Assembly (NCBI GenBank): GCA_947494825.1
Contig: CANLWN010000001.1
Coordinates: 868,001-932,000 of the forward strand
From: an uncultured Flavobacteriaceae bacterium
GTDB taxonomy: Bacteria > Bacteroidota > Bacteroidia > Flavobacteriales > Flavobacteriaceae
DNA: 64,000 nt
Direction: 5' to 3'
Part shown: positions 15,727 through 24,906 of the stretch, piece by piece
Numbering within the stretch: position 1 is the stretch's first letter
Layout: each line of letters begins with the position of its first letter
Notes under the pieces: model-generated
Seen by the model: the letters and a program-made list of their open reading frames with translations, nothing else
What the model was told of the DNA's origin: nothing
The model's database searches: none
Position numbers and translations under genes: made by a program

Positions 15727-17634
15727 TTATTTCACTTCCTCAAAATCAACATCTTCCACATTGTCCCCATCCTTGGCTCCATCGGAAGCGGCTTCTTCAC
15801 CATTTGCGGAGGCTCCGCCCTGTTGTGCTTCTGCCTGCGCTTTATACATTTCCTCGGAAGCTACCTTCCAGGCCTCGTTGATTTTTTCCAAAGCGGGTTC
15901 AATAACGCCTAGATCTTTGCTTTCATAGGCCTTCTTAAGTTCCTCCAAGGCTTCCTCGATAGGTTTCTTCTTATCTTCGGAAAGCTTATCGCCAAACTCG
16001 TTCAGTTGTTTTTCCGTTTGGAAAATCATGCTATCCGCTTCGTTCAACTTATCTGCAGTTTCCTTGGCCTTTTTATCGGACTCGGCATTGGCCTCGGCCT
16101 CGGCCTTCATTTTTTGGATTTCCTCCTCGGTCAAACCGGAGGAAGCCTCGATCCTGATGTCCTGTGTTTTATTGGTCGCCTTGTCCGTAGCGGATACTTT
16201 GATGATACCATTGGCATCGATATCAAAGGTCACTTCAATTTGAGGCGTTCCCCTGGGTGCGGGTGGAATACCGTCCAAATGGAAACGTCCAATGGTCTTG
16301 TTATCCGCAGCCATAGGTCGTTCTCCCTGCAATACATGGATTTCAACCGAAGGCTGGTTATCTGCCGCTGTGGAGAATATCTGTGATTTCTTTGTTGGGA
16401 TCGTGGTATTGGCATCGATCAATTTGGTCATTACGCTGCCCATGGTTTCAATTCCCAAAGACAGTGGTGTTACGTCCAACAACAGCACATCCTTCACATC
16501 ACCAGTGAGCACCCCGCCTTGGATAGCAGCCCCAACGGCTACCACCTCATCCGGATTTACGCCCTTTGATGGTTTTTTGCCAAAGAATTTTTCCACGGCC
16601 TCCTGTACTGCAGGAATACGTGTGGATCCACCTACAAGGATAATCTCATCGATATCGCTTTTGGATAGTCCGGCCGCTTTGAGCGCTGTACTACAAGGTT
16701 CAATGGTGCGTTTCACCAAATCCTCGATCAACTGCTCAAATTTAGCCTTGCTAAGGGTACGAACCAAGTGCTTGGGCCCTGAAGCCGTAGCCGTTACATA
16801 GGGCAGGTTAATTTCGGTCTGGGCAGAGGAAGAAAGTTCGATCTTTGCTTTCTCGGCAGCTTCGCGTAAACGCTGTAGGGCCATAGCATCGTCCCTTAGG
16901 TCAATGCTCTCGTCTTTTTTGAACTCCTCGGCCAACCAATCAATAATTTTCTGATCTACGTCATCACCCCCTAAATGGGTGTCCCCATCAGTGGCCAATA
17001 CTTCAAAAACACCATCGCCCAGTTCCAAAATGGAAACGTCATGTGTTCCTCCACCAAAATCGAAAACGACGATTTTTTGATCGGTATCCTTCTTGTCCAT
17101 ACCGTAGGCCAGAGAGGCTGCGGTAGGTTCGTTGATGATTCGTTCTACGGTAAGTCCGGCAATTTCCCCGGCTTCCTTAGTCGCCTGTCGCTGTGCATCG
17201 TTAAAATATGCAGGTACGGTGATTACGGCACGACTAACACTTTGCCCTAGGTAGTCTTCCGCAGTCTTCTTCATTTTCTGAAGCACCATCGCGGATAGTT
17301 CCTGTGGGGTATACAAACGCCCGTCAATATCTACCCTTGGGGTATTGTTGTCTCCTTTGACTACTTTATAAGGTACTCTGTCAGCTTCCTTTTTAGATTC
17401 GGAAAACTTGTTGCCCATAAACCGTTTGATGGAATATATGGTCTTGTGCGGATTGGTAACCGCCTGTCTTTTTGCAGGGTCTCCTACCTTGATCTCTCCA
17501 CCTTCCACAAAGGCGATCACGGAAGGAGTCGTTCTTTTGCCCTCTGCATTTGGGATTACAACCGGTTCATTCCCTTCCATTACGGAAACACAAGAGTTCG
17601 TAGTTCCTAAATCTATTCCAATAATCTTGCTCAT
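15727..17634 (-). CDS. dnaK: Chaperone DnaK (Hsp70)
   Basis: 635 residues. The ATPase domain begins [16 protein letters not shown], contains [30 protein letters not shown] and [10 protein letters not shown]. The substrate-binding domain starts after [14 protein letters not shown] and the C-terminal tail ends [10 protein letters not shown]. It folds proteins with DnaJ and GrpE, neither of which is next to it here. Monocistronic: terminator downstream, divergent gene upstream. The upstream region lacks a TAnnTTTG box but has GACA-N3-TGTC plus TTGG-N10-GT, the same layout as clpB, suggesting common heat-stress control. Confidence 0.98.
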   Translation of the reverse strand: MSKIIGIDLGTTNSCVSVMEGNEPVVIPNAEGKRTTPSVIAFVEGGEIKVGDPAKRQAVTNPHKTIYSIKRFMGNKFSESKKEADRVPYKVVKGDNNTPRVDIDGRLYTPQELSAMVLQKMKKTAEDYLGQSVSRAVITVPAYFNDAQRQATKEAGEIAGLTVERIINEPTAASLAYGMDKKDTDQKIVVFDFGGGTHDVSILELGDGVFEVLATDGDTHLGGDDVDQKIIDWLAEEFKKDESIDLRDDAMALQRLREAAEKAKIELSSSAQTEINLPYVTATASGPKHLVRTLSKAKFEQLIEDLVKRTIEPCSTALKAAGLSKSDIDEIILVGGSTRIPAVQEAVEKFFGKKPSKGVNPDEVVAVGAAIQGGVLTGDVKDVLLLDVTPLSLGIETMGSVMTKLIDANTTIPTKKSQIFSTAADNQPSVEIHVLQGERPMAADNKTIGRFHLDGIPPAPRGTPQIEVTFDIDANGIIKVSATDKATNKTQDIRIEASSGLTEEEIQKMKAEAEANAESDKKAKETADKLNEADSMIFQTEKQLNEFGDKLSEDKKKPIEEALEELKKAYESKDLGVIEPALEKINEAWKVASEEMYKAQAEAQQGGASANGEEAASDGAKDGDNVEDVDFEEVK

Positions 17635-17685
17635 TCTATATATTTTAAATATTAGTGCTTTGTGTTTTTAACTGTTCATGGAATG

Positions 17686-17725
17686 ACAAACAATATGCCA
17701 AGGGCAAAAAACTGACAGGATGTCA
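17686..17725 (-). promoter_or_regulatory. dnaK upstream element: inverted repeat plus sigma-54-like TTGGCA...TTGT
   Basis: On the minus strand TGACA-TCC-TGTCA (17725 to 17713) is followed by TTGGCATATTGTTTGT (17701 to 17686). From the end of TGTC to TTGG there are exactly 12 nt, the same as at clpB. The TTGGCA and TTG blocks match the -24/-12 pattern of sigma-54 promoters except that GT stands where GC is expected. The element ends 51 nt before the dnaK start. Confidence 0.55.
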
Positions 17726-17872
17726 CGATGTGCCCGGGAGACTGGAAAATAGGGGTATCCACCATAAAATGCAACGACACTTATCTCACCCATGCCAGTT
17801 AGGTCTCCCATAAACTACGACGAAGTAAGTGCGTTTGTCAAAAAAAATGCAACCGATTAAATACATCTAGCT

Positions 17873-18331
17873 ATGAAAAAATTGAAAAAAATGAGTCTCG
17901 CTGCAAGCTTTTGTGCAGCAATCTTCCTTATCGCTTGTTCCAGTGACAGCAGTGACGATACTACGGATGACCAAGTTGGCAGTAGCAATCCGTTTACAGC
18001 AAGTTTGGGTTTAAGCCCTTCCTCTGTTGAAGAAGGAGGTACCGCAACCGTGACCTTGCGTTTGGACCGCCCCAATGACACGGGAGGTGTCTTAACTGCC
18101 AATTTTTCGTTTGGAGGAACGGTGGATCCCATGATGGACGTCGTCAGTATGGTCAACGCCAGTATAAGCATTCTAAACGGAGCTACCGAGGCTACCTTTG
18201 ACATTACCACTTTGGACGATGATGTCGCGGAAGGAGATGAGACGCTAAACGTGGAGTTTTCCTCCTTGCCCAATGGTGTGGAGGCAGGAAATAACGCCAG
18301 CGTTACCTTAACCGTTACCGATAACGACTAA
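17873..18331 (+). CDS. Lipoprotein with a Calx-beta-like domain
   Basis: 152 residues. Signal peptide with lipobox IFLIACSS (Cys ~22), an Asp/Ser-rich linker, then one Calx-beta-like domain: LSPSSVEEGGTATVTLRLD, then EATFDITTLDDDVAEGDETLNVEF and a terminal VTLTVTDND. Such domains bind Ca2+ and mediate adhesion or matrix assembly when repeated; here only one is present. It is probably exported to the outer membrane. Divergent from dnaK, convergent with 18339. Confidence 0.82.
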   Translation: MKKLKKMSLAASFCAAIFLIACSSDSSDDTTDDQVGSSNPFTASLGLSPSSVEEGGTATVTLRLDRPNDTGGVLTANFSFGGTVDPMMDVVSMVNASISILNGATEATFDITTLDDDVAEGDETLNVEFSSLPNGVEAGNNASVTLTVTDND

Positions 18332-18338
18332 AAGGGTT

Positions 18339-18794
18339 TTATTGGCATCCCTCCCTCCTACGGGTATCGATCAAGTAGATGATTTTCCAGGAATCCCCTT
18401 CCTTGAACAACTGAAAGGAATTGACACCACAGTGGTGAAAGCTTCCGTTTAACCAGAATTCGTAGGGTGTCCACGCATTGGCCATGGCCCCATCTACCTG
18501 GATATTGAAGGACAACAGTTTTTCTTGGAACTGAATACTGTCCGGGATGCTTGTGATGGAGCGTATAAGGTCATCGAACTTTTCCGTGCGCATTCGGCTT
18601 TCACCCTGCTTGTTTCTTCCAACGGTCTGCAAGATCACGTCTTCTGAAACTGTTTGTTTAATGGCTGTGGAATCCTGTTTGTGAAAGGCTTCAAAAAAGC
18701 TTTCCACCGTCTTCTGAACGGCTTCGTTTTCCGAACCCTGGGCCGCAAGGGATAGCCCACTTAAGCACAATAACAAGCATAATAACATTCGCAT
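18339..18794 (-). CDS. Exported SnoaL/NTF2-like protein
   Basis: 151 residues with a signal peptide (MRMLLCLLLCLSGLSLAAQ). The remaining ~130 residues fit the NTF2-like fold of DUF4440/'lumazine-binding' proteins: VQKTVESFFEAFHKQDSTAIKQTVSEDVILQTV, a central beta sheet, and GVNSFQLFKEGDSWKIIYLIDTRRR. No catalytic residues can be assigned. It is probably periplasmic. Convergent with the Calx-beta lipoprotein after 7 nt and divergent from panB. Confidence 0.75.
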   Translation of the reverse strand: MRMLLCLLLCLSGLSLAAQGSENEAVQKTVESFFEAFHKQDSTAIKQTVSEDVILQTVGRNKQGESRMRTEKFDDLIRSITSIPDSIQFQEKLLSFNIQVDGAMANAWTPYEFWLNGSFHHCGVNSFQLFKEGDSWKIIYLIDTRRREGCQ

Positions 18795-18880
18795 GGCCTA
18801 TGTTTTAGGAATAGGCTTCGAAAATAAGGAAATATTTTAAACAAATCTCCTTACATTTATCCCGCTTAAACCAAAACGCC

Positions 18881-19699
18881 ATGTCTGTCGCCAAAAAAGA
18901 GTACAAAAGAGTCACCGTAAAATCCCTTGTGGACATGAAACAAAACGGTGAAAAGATTTCCATGCTCACCGCCTACGACTATTCCATGGCAAAAATTGTG
19001 GATGCTGCCCAGGTAGATGTTATCCTTGTGGGCGATTCGGCCAGTAATGTCATGGCCGGGCATGAAACCACATTGCCCATTACCCTAGATCAGATGATCT
19101 ACCATGCTTCTTCCGTGATACGGGCCATTAAAAGAGCTCTGGTGGTAGTGGATATCCCGTTCGGAAGTTATCAAAGCGACCCTAAAGAGGCGCTACGTTC
19201 TGCCATAAGGATTATGAAGGAAAGTGGTGCCCATGCGGTAAAGGTTGAAGGCGGAGCTGAAATAAAGGAATCGGTAAAACGGATTTTGAACGCAGGTATT
19301 CCCGTGATGGGTCATTTGGGTCTCACTCCACAGTCCATCTACAAATTTGGGACCTATACCGTCCGCGCCAAGGAGGCAGATGAAGCCAAAAAATTGATGG
19401 CCGATGCCAAAATGCTGGAAAAATTGGGCTGTTTTGCAGTGGTCCTCGAAAAAATTCCGGCATCCCTTACCAAAAAAGTGTCCGAAAGTATTTCCATTCC
19501 TACCATTAGCATCGGAGGCGGCAAACACGCAGACGGACAAGTGTTGGTCATCCATGACCTATTGGGTATGACCCATGAGTTTAACCCCAGGTTTTTACGG
19601 AGGTATATGAATCTGTACGAGGAGATGGGAAATGCCATTTCCCAATATGTCGCAGATGTAAAGAGCAGGGATTTCCCCAGTGATGAGGAGCAGTACTAG
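18881..19699 (+). CDS. panB: 3-Methyl-2-oxobutanoate hydroxymethyltransferase
   Basis: 272 residues, full length. Motifs include [48 protein letters not shown] in order (metal-binding Asp in GDS), [27 protein letters not shown] and LEKIPASL. It adds a hydroxymethyl group from methylene-THF to 3-methyl-2-oxobutanoate in pantothenate/CoA synthesis. It heads panB-lspA-pseudouridine synthase (gaps 19 nt and -1 nt). No other pantothenate gene is nearby. Confidence 0.96.
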   Translation: MSVAKKEYKRVTVKSLVDMKQNGEKISMLTAYDYSMAKIVDAAQVDVILVGDSASNVMAGHETTLPITLDQMIYHASSVIRAIKRALVVVDIPFGSYQSDPKEALRSAIRIMKESGAHAVKVEGGAEIKESVKRILNAGIPVMGHLGLTPQSIYKFGTYTVRAKEADEAKKLMADAKMLEKLGCFAVVLEKIPASLTKKVSESISIPTISIGGGKHADGQVLVIHDLLGMTHEFNPRFLRRYMNLYEEMGNAISQYVADVKSRDFPSDEEQY

Positions 19700-19718
19700 C
19701 ACCTAAAAGCTACCAGCA

Positions 19719-20201
19719 ATGCTTAGAAAAATTCCCGTTGTTCTTCTGGTCCTTTTGAATTTTGCCTGTGATCAAATTTCCAAGGACATCGTGAGGGAAA
19801 AAGTGGCGCCGAACGACTACATTCAAATTATTGAAGATAATTTTATCCTGACCAACGTGGAGAATACGGGGGCCATGTTGGGTATGGGACAAGATTTACC
19901 GCCGGTTGCCAAAATAGTCCTCCTGCAACTAATCCCAATGGTCGTTTTGGTGGGCTTGCTCCTGGGTATTTTAAGGAAACAATCCTTGGACAGGTGGTCG
20001 GCTTTTGCCTTTGCCTGCGTTATCGGGGGAGGCATCGGGAATCTGCTGGACCGCATTGCTTATGGCAAGGTGACCGACTTCCTGCATATTAGGGTCGGGG
20101 TACTGAAAACGGGCATATTCAATATGGCGGATGTTTCCGTTACCCTTGGTGTCCTGCTCATTTTGTTTTTCTCCTTAAGATCCAAAAAAATAAGTTTATA
20201 G
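19719..20201 (+). CDS. lspA: Lipoprotein signal peptidase (signal peptidase II)
   Basis: 160 residues, four transmembrane helices. Conserved family blocks are present: FACDQISKDIV, NVENTGAMLG, GGGIGNLLDRIAYGKVTDFLHI and IFNMADVSVTLG, with the two catalytic Asp in NLLDR and NMAD. It cleaves prolipoproteins ahead of the lipidated Cys, and this window alone encodes about ten likely lipoproteins. Its TAG stop overlaps the GTG start of the next gene. Confidence 0.95.
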   Translation: MLRKIPVVLLVLLNFACDQISKDIVREKVAPNDYIQIIEDNFILTNVENTGAMLGMGQDLPPVAKIVLLQLIPMVVLVGLLLGILRKQSLDRWSAFAFACVIGGGIGNLLDRIAYGKVTDFLHIRVGVLKTGIFNMADVSVTLGVLLILFFSLRSKKISL

Positions 20202-20902
20202 TGGGTACGAAAATAGTTTCCAACCCTGGCAATCTTCAGGTGGTATACGAGGATAACCACCTCATTGCCATCAACAAGAGGCCTGGTGATATTGTACAGG
20301 GCGATAAAACAGGCGATGTTCCCCTGAGCGTGGTGACCCAACAGTACCTGCGGGCAAAATACAGCAAACCGGGAAACGTATATCTGGGGGTAGCCCACAG
20401 GCTGGACCGGCCCACTTCGGGACTCGTGCTCTTTGCAAAAACCTCCAAGGCCCTCCCCCGATTAAACCGGATCTTTGCCGAAAAGGAAGCGCAAAAAGTG
20501 TATTGGGCAATTGTAAAAAATAGACCGGAAAAAGAAAGTGGGGTGCTGGTACATTGGCTAAAAAGAAATCCCAAACAAAACAAGTCCTACGCGCATATCA
20601 AGGAGGTGCCCGATAGCAAAAAAGCTATTCTGGAATATCGGCTACTCAAGAAACTGGACAACTATTTTCTCTTGGAAATTGACTTAAAAACGGGGCGCCA
20701 CCATCAAATACGGGCACAGCTTGCCGCGATTGGTTGCCCCATTAAAGGCGATTTAAAGTATGGCTCCGATCGCAGCAATAGGGACGGAAGTATCCATTTG
20801 CACGCCAAGCGGTTATCCCTGGTGCACCCGGTAAAAAAAGAAGTGCTCGAATTGACCGGGGAACTGCCCCAAGATGTGGTTTGGGAGGCCTGTACCCAGT
20901 GA
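20201..20902 (+). CDS. RluA-family RNA pseudouridine synthase
   Basis: 233 residues. The catalytic motif HRLDRPTSGLVLFAKT carries the conserved Asp; LKTGRHHQIRAQLAAIGCPIKGDLKYG is the second family block. No S4 domain is present, so it belongs to the short RluA type (TruC/RluA-like). It starts with GTG sharing a base with the lspA stop (TAGTG), which indicates translational coupling. The target uridine (rRNA or tRNA) cannot be told from sequence. Confidence 0.92.
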   Translation: MGTKIVSNPGNLQVVYEDNHLIAINKRPGDIVQGDKTGDVPLSVVTQQYLRAKYSKPGNVYLGVAHRLDRPTSGLVLFAKTSKALPRLNRIFAEKEAQKVYWAIVKNRPEKESGVLVHWLKRNPKQNKSYAHIKEVPDSKKAILEYRLLKKLDNYFLLEIDLKTGRHHQIRAQLAAIGCPIKGDLKYGSDRSNRDGSIHLHAKRLSLVHPVKKEVLELTGELPQDVVWEACTQ

Positions 20903-20914
20903 TACCAACCCGTC

Positions 20915-22459
20915 TTAGCGAGTGACCGCCATAGCCTTTTCCCGTATGATCTGGGCCACAGGTTTGTTCTGTAAATGGCTTTCCAGCCAGGAAAGGATGT
21001 CCAGATACAGGAAGGCCCGTTTTTCGTAAGGGTGATCCTCGTACTTTTTAAGCTGGTCATAGAGTTTCTGGAATTCGTTTCGCAACTCGTGAGGGTAAAT
21101 ATCGCCCAAGTTCCTCAAGAATTTGATCATTTCCTTTTGAACTTCGTGCAGGTCGTCCATCTTCAACAGAAATTTGTAGGTGCTCTTCAATTGTACCTCC
21201 AAATGGTAGTCCATCCCCGCTTCGTAGTGGGCCACCAAGCTAAGAACCCGGGCAAAACACATAAGGTCTTCCCGCATTTTCAAGTTCTTGTTATTGATGA
21301 TTTTCTTTAGATATTCGATACACGTCTTGTTATTGCCAACACCAAAATAAAGACAGGCTATTTTGTAGTAGAATACCATGATATGGTGTTCATCTATGCG
21401 ATCCTTGTGCTTGGCAATTCCATATTCCACGACCTTTACCAAATACAAGCCCTTCTCAAAGGTACCCTCCAAGAAATGTAGGTTCAATTTGTTGGAATTG
21501 ATGTATAAAAATGCCAAGGAGGAGATGTTGTCATTCTTGGGAAAACTGTTGCTGTTCACCATATGCTCCAATTTATCGAGTGTCTCTTTAAATTGGGAAC
21601 TGTATTTCACGTAAAACAAGGATTCCAGCAAATAGTGATTTCCTTTGAGAAAAAAGACCGGGTTCAGGTAGATCATCTCCTTCTGATCATAAAAAAGATC
21701 CACCCATTTGCTCGCATATTTATAGCAGGAGAGAAAATCCTGAATCAAAAAACTGTACCACAAATGCGCTTTGTACAGCCAAAGTTTTTCACGAAACCCC
21801 AATGCTTCGAGCTGGTATTTAGGCAGGTGACTTTCAAAATAACGGCGCACCTTCCAATAATCCTCATCATTGCGCACATAACCAACCTTTAGCATCATAC
21901 CGTACAGCTGCAGCGATAGGTTGGAAAGTTTACTGGTCATCACGTTCTGCTCGGAAAGTTCCTTTGCCTGAACGGAAAGCTCATCGGCCCGATCAGGAAT
22001 ACTGCGGGTAATGTATTGGGTCTCGATTATTTTTTCGAGTTCCACGATTTCATAAGCAATATTCTTTTCCTCATGCTCTATGGCGATGGATTTTACCTTA
22101 TCCAAAATTTTAAGACTTTGTTTGTACAACCCTTTTTGATAGAGGATGGTCGCAAAATCCAATTGTTCCCTAATTTGTACCCGAATGTTCTGGTTTACGG
22201 GATTTAAACGCAGGCTCACCAGTACCTGTTTGTACAGATGTGCCTTGAGGTTGGAAAGCTGTGTCTTTTTTACAATGCCACTGTCCAAAATGACGGTCTC
22301 GTCATAGCCCCGCATTTTATCCAATAAATTGAACAAAGCCAGGAATTTGGCATCCGTATTCACCCCCAAACGCCCCACATAGAGTTTAAATTGCCTCTTT
22401 TCCGATTTTGACAGGGATTTTACCAATACAAACAAAGCATCTTTATGGGCATTTGTCAT
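20915..22459 (-). CDS. Conserved all-helical (TPR-like) protein of unknown function
   Basis: 514 residues, no signal peptide or membrane segment. It starts MTNAHKDALFVLVKSLSKSEKRQFKLYVGRLG and continues as alpha-helical pairs such as LKILDKVKSIAIEHEEKNIAYEIVELEKII and KTCIEYLKKIINNKNLKMREDLMCFARVLSLVAHYEAG, suggesting a TPR-like solenoid. Similar ~500-residue proteins are widespread in Bacteroidota, but I know of no function. Convergent with the pseudouridine synthase after 12 nt and divergent from leuA. Confidence 0.7.
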   Translation of the reverse strand: MTNAHKDALFVLVKSLSKSEKRQFKLYVGRLGVNTDAKFLALFNLLDKMRGYDETVILDSGIVKKTQLSNLKAHLYKQVLVSLRLNPVNQNIRVQIREQLDFATILYQKGLYKQSLKILDKVKSIAIEHEEKNIAYEIVELEKIIETQYITRSIPDRADELSVQAKELSEQNVMTSKLSNLSLQLYGMMLKVGYVRNDEDYWKVRRYFESHLPKYQLEALGFREKLWLYKAHLWYSFLIQDFLSCYKYASKWVDLFYDQKEMIYLNPVFFLKGNHYLLESLFYVKYSSQFKETLDKLEHMVNSNSFPKNDNISSLAFLYINSNKLNLHFLEGTFEKGLYLVKVVEYGIAKHKDRIDEHHIMVFYYKIACLYFGVGNNKTCIEYLKKIINNKNLKMREDLMCFARVLSLVAHYEAGMDYHLEVQLKSTYKFLLKMDDLHEVQKEMIKFLRNLGDIYPHELRNEFQKLYDQLKKYEDHPYEKRAFLYLDILSWLESHLQNKPVAQIIREKAMAVTR

Positions 22460-22605
22460 CGTAAAAAATATAATTTAAATAATTGTATATCAATGCATTA
22501 GTAAGCCTTAAAAGTACTTTAACATTGTAAATGTTTTTCCCTATTTTGAGCTTTTCGTCTTGCTAGCCATATATTCGTATAGGTTCTTAAAACTACATAA
22601 ATATA

Positions 22606-23778
22606 ATGAGCAAAGATAAGGTACAAATTTTTGATACCACGCTTAGGGACGGAGAGCAAGTACCGGGTTGTAAGTTGGATACAAAGCAGAAGTTGATTAT
22701 AGCCGAACGCCTGGATCAACTCGGTGTCGATATTATTGAAGCTGGATTTCCCATTTCGAGCCCGGGAGATTTCCAATCGGTGAATGAAATTGCCAAATTG
22801 ATCAAGAATGCCACGGTATGTGGCCTTACACGTGCCGTAAAAAAAGATATCGAGGTTGCCGCGGAAGCGCTGAAATATGCCAAACGCCCTCGAATCCATA
22901 CCGGCATAGGCACCTCGGACTCTCATATAAAACACAAATTCAAGGCCAACAGGGAAACCATTATAGAACGTGCGGTAGATGCGGTGAAATACGCAAAATC
23001 GTTTGTGGAGGATGTTGAGTTTTATGCGGAGGATGCGGGAAGGACCGATAATGAATTTTTGGCTCAGGTCTGTGAGGCAGTCATCAAGGCGGGGGCCACG
23101 GTACTGAACATTCCGGATACCACCGGCTATTGTTTGCCCGAGGAGTACGGAGCCAAAATGAAGTACCTAAAGGAAAATGTAAAGGGTATTGAAAAGGCGG
23201 TGCTCTCCTGCCATTGCCATAATGATTTGGGGCTGGCGACCGCCAATTCCATTTCAGGGGTGATCCATGGCGCACGGCAGATCGAATGTACGATAAACGG
23301 AATTGGGGAACGTGCAGGGAATACCTCACTGGAGGAAGTGGTCATGATTTTAAAGCAACACCCCTATCTAAACCTCGATACCGGTATCAATAGCAAATTG
23401 TTGTACGACACCAGTCAAATGGTATCCCAAAAAATGGGGATGGTCGTGCAGCCCAATAAGGCCATTGTGGGTTCCAATGCCTTTGCCCATAGCTCGGGAA
23501 TCCACCAGGATGGGGTAATCAAAAACAGGGAAACCTACGAAATTATAGACCCGGAAGATGTTGGGGTCAATGAATCCTCGATCGTGCTCACCGCGCGGAG
23601 TGGTAGGGCCGCTTTGGCCTATAGGGCAAAAAAAGTGGGGTACGAACTTACCAAATTGCAGTTGGACACCGTTTACCAAGAGTTTCTGAAGTTTGCGGAT
23701 CGAAAAAAGGAAATATTGGACGCTGACATCCATGAGATCGTGATAGCCAGTAAGATTAACATAGAAAGTATCGCCTAA
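22606..23778 (+). CDS. leuA: 2-Isopropylmalate synthase
   Basis: 390 residues. TIM-barrel with [14 protein letters not shown], the [13 protein letters not shown] metal-binding motif, [13 protein letters not shown] and [12 protein letters not shown]. It joins acetyl-CoA to 2-oxoisovalerate in leucine synthesis. At 390 residues it has the catalytic domain and linker but not the C-terminal leucine-binding domain, so feedback control by leucine would be absent or different; this short form is common in Bacteroidota. Homocitrate or citramalate synthase are alternatives, but overlap with leuB (TAATG) settles the context. leuC and leuD are not adjacent. Confidence 0.92.
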   Translation: MSKDKVQIFDTTLRDGEQVPGCKLDTKQKLIIAERLDQLGVDIIEAGFPISSPGDFQSVNEIAKLIKNATVCGLTRAVKKDIEVAAEALKYAKRPRIHTGIGTSDSHIKHKFKANRETIIERAVDAVKYAKSFVEDVEFYAEDAGRTDNEFLAQVCEAVIKAGATVLNIPDTTGYCLPEEYGAKMKYLKENVKGIEKAVLSCHCHNDLGLATANSISGVIHGARQIECTINGIGERAGNTSLEEVVMILKQHPYLNLDTGINSKLLYDTSQMVSQKMGMVVQPNKAIVGSNAFAHSSGIHQDGVIKNRETYEIIDPEDVGVNESSIVLTARSGRAALAYRAKKVGYELTKLQLDTVYQEFLKFADRKKEILDADIHEIVIASKINIESIA

Positions 23779-24896
23779 TGAAACTAAAGATTGCCCTCTT
23801 GCCCGGAGACGGTATTGGACCCGAGGTTTTGACCCAGGCCAAGAAGTGCCTACAAGCCGTGGAAGAGGCCTTTAACCATAGCTTTCACTACACCGAGGCG
23901 GTCGTAGGTGCCATAGCCATTGACAAAACGGGCGACCCCCTTCCCGAGGATACCCTGAAATTATGCAAGAATTCCGATGCCGTACTGTTTGGTGCCATTG
24001 GCGCGCCCAAGTACGACAATGACCCTACGGCCAAGGTTAGGCCCGAGCAGGGTTTGCTTCGATTGCGTAGCGAGTTGGGCCTTTTTAGCAATATTAGGCC
24101 CGTGAAGGTCTTTCCCACCTTAATTGAAAAATCGCCTTTGCGCAAGGAAATTATTTCCGGAACCGATTTTACCATCTACCGGGAGCTTACCGGTGGCATT
24201 TATTTTGGCGAGAAAACCTTGAACGAGGCGGGGACTGTGGCATCGGATCTCTGTGAATATTCCGAAATGGAAATCAGCCGTATTGCCCATATGGCCTTTA
24301 AGGCCGCTAAAAGCAGAAGGAACAAGCTCACTTTGGTGGATAAGGCCAATGTGCTTGAATCATCCCGTTTATGGCGCAAAGTGGTTACGAAAATCGGGGA
24401 GAGTTACCCAGAGGTGGCCCTCGATTTCCTTTTTGTGGACAACGCCGCAATGCAGCTCATATTGAATCCGGCGCAATTCGATGTGATTCTTACCGAAAAC
24501 ATGTTCGGCGATATCCTTTCGGACGAAGGGAGCGTCATAGGAGGGTCCATAGGGCTATTACCTTCGGCCTCCATAGGGACAGAAAATGCCATGTTTGAGC
24601 CCATACATGGTTCCTATCCGCAGGCCAAGGGCCTTGATATTGCGAATCCCATCGCTGCTATCCTGTCCGCGGCCATGTTGTTGGACCATTTTGGATTGGA
24701 TGAGGAGGCGCGTGCCGTGGTGAGCGCCGTGAACAAGTCATTGAAAAAGAATATTGTGACGCCTGATCTGGATGCAAAAAGCAAATATGGTACCAATCAT
24801 GTTGGGAACTTCATCGCGGACCATATTATGGATTCCGAGGATCACTTGAACATCAACGATGAAAACATAGGATTGGGAAAATCCACTATTATCTAA
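23778..24896 (+). CDS. leuB: 3-Isopropylmalate dehydrogenase
   Basis: 372 residues. Starts LKIALLPGDGIGPEVLTQAKKCL; RELTGGIYFG and the substrate/metal region VDNAAMQLILNPAQFDVILTENMFGDILSDE are typical, and FEPIHGSYPQAKG is the NAD-binding signature. It oxidatively decarboxylates 3-isopropylmalate. The ATG shares a base with the leuA stop, so the two are translated together. Tail-to-tail with 24907 after 10 nt. Confidence 0.95.
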   Translation: MKLKIALLPGDGIGPEVLTQAKKCLQAVEEAFNHSFHYTEAVVGAIAIDKTGDPLPEDTLKLCKNSDAVLFGAIGAPKYDNDPTAKVRPEQGLLRLRSELGLFSNIRPVKVFPTLIEKSPLRKEIISGTDFTIYRELTGGIYFGEKTLNEAGTVASDLCEYSEMEISRIAHMAFKAAKSRRNKLTLVDKANVLESSRLWRKVVTKIGESYPEVALDFLFVDNAAMQLILNPAQFDVILTENMFGDILSDEGSVIGGSIGLLPSASIGTENAMFEPIHGSYPQAKGLDIANPIAAILSAAMLLDHFGLDEEARAVVSAVNKSLKKNIVTPDLDAKSKYGTNHVGNFIADHIMDSEDHLNINDENIGLGKSTII

Positions 24897-24906
24897 ACGC
24901 CATCTT

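Noticed and set aside
22460-22605. Leucine attenuator or leader peptide before leuA
   Set aside because: No Leu-rich short frame and no terminator/antiterminator pair is visible in the 146 nt.
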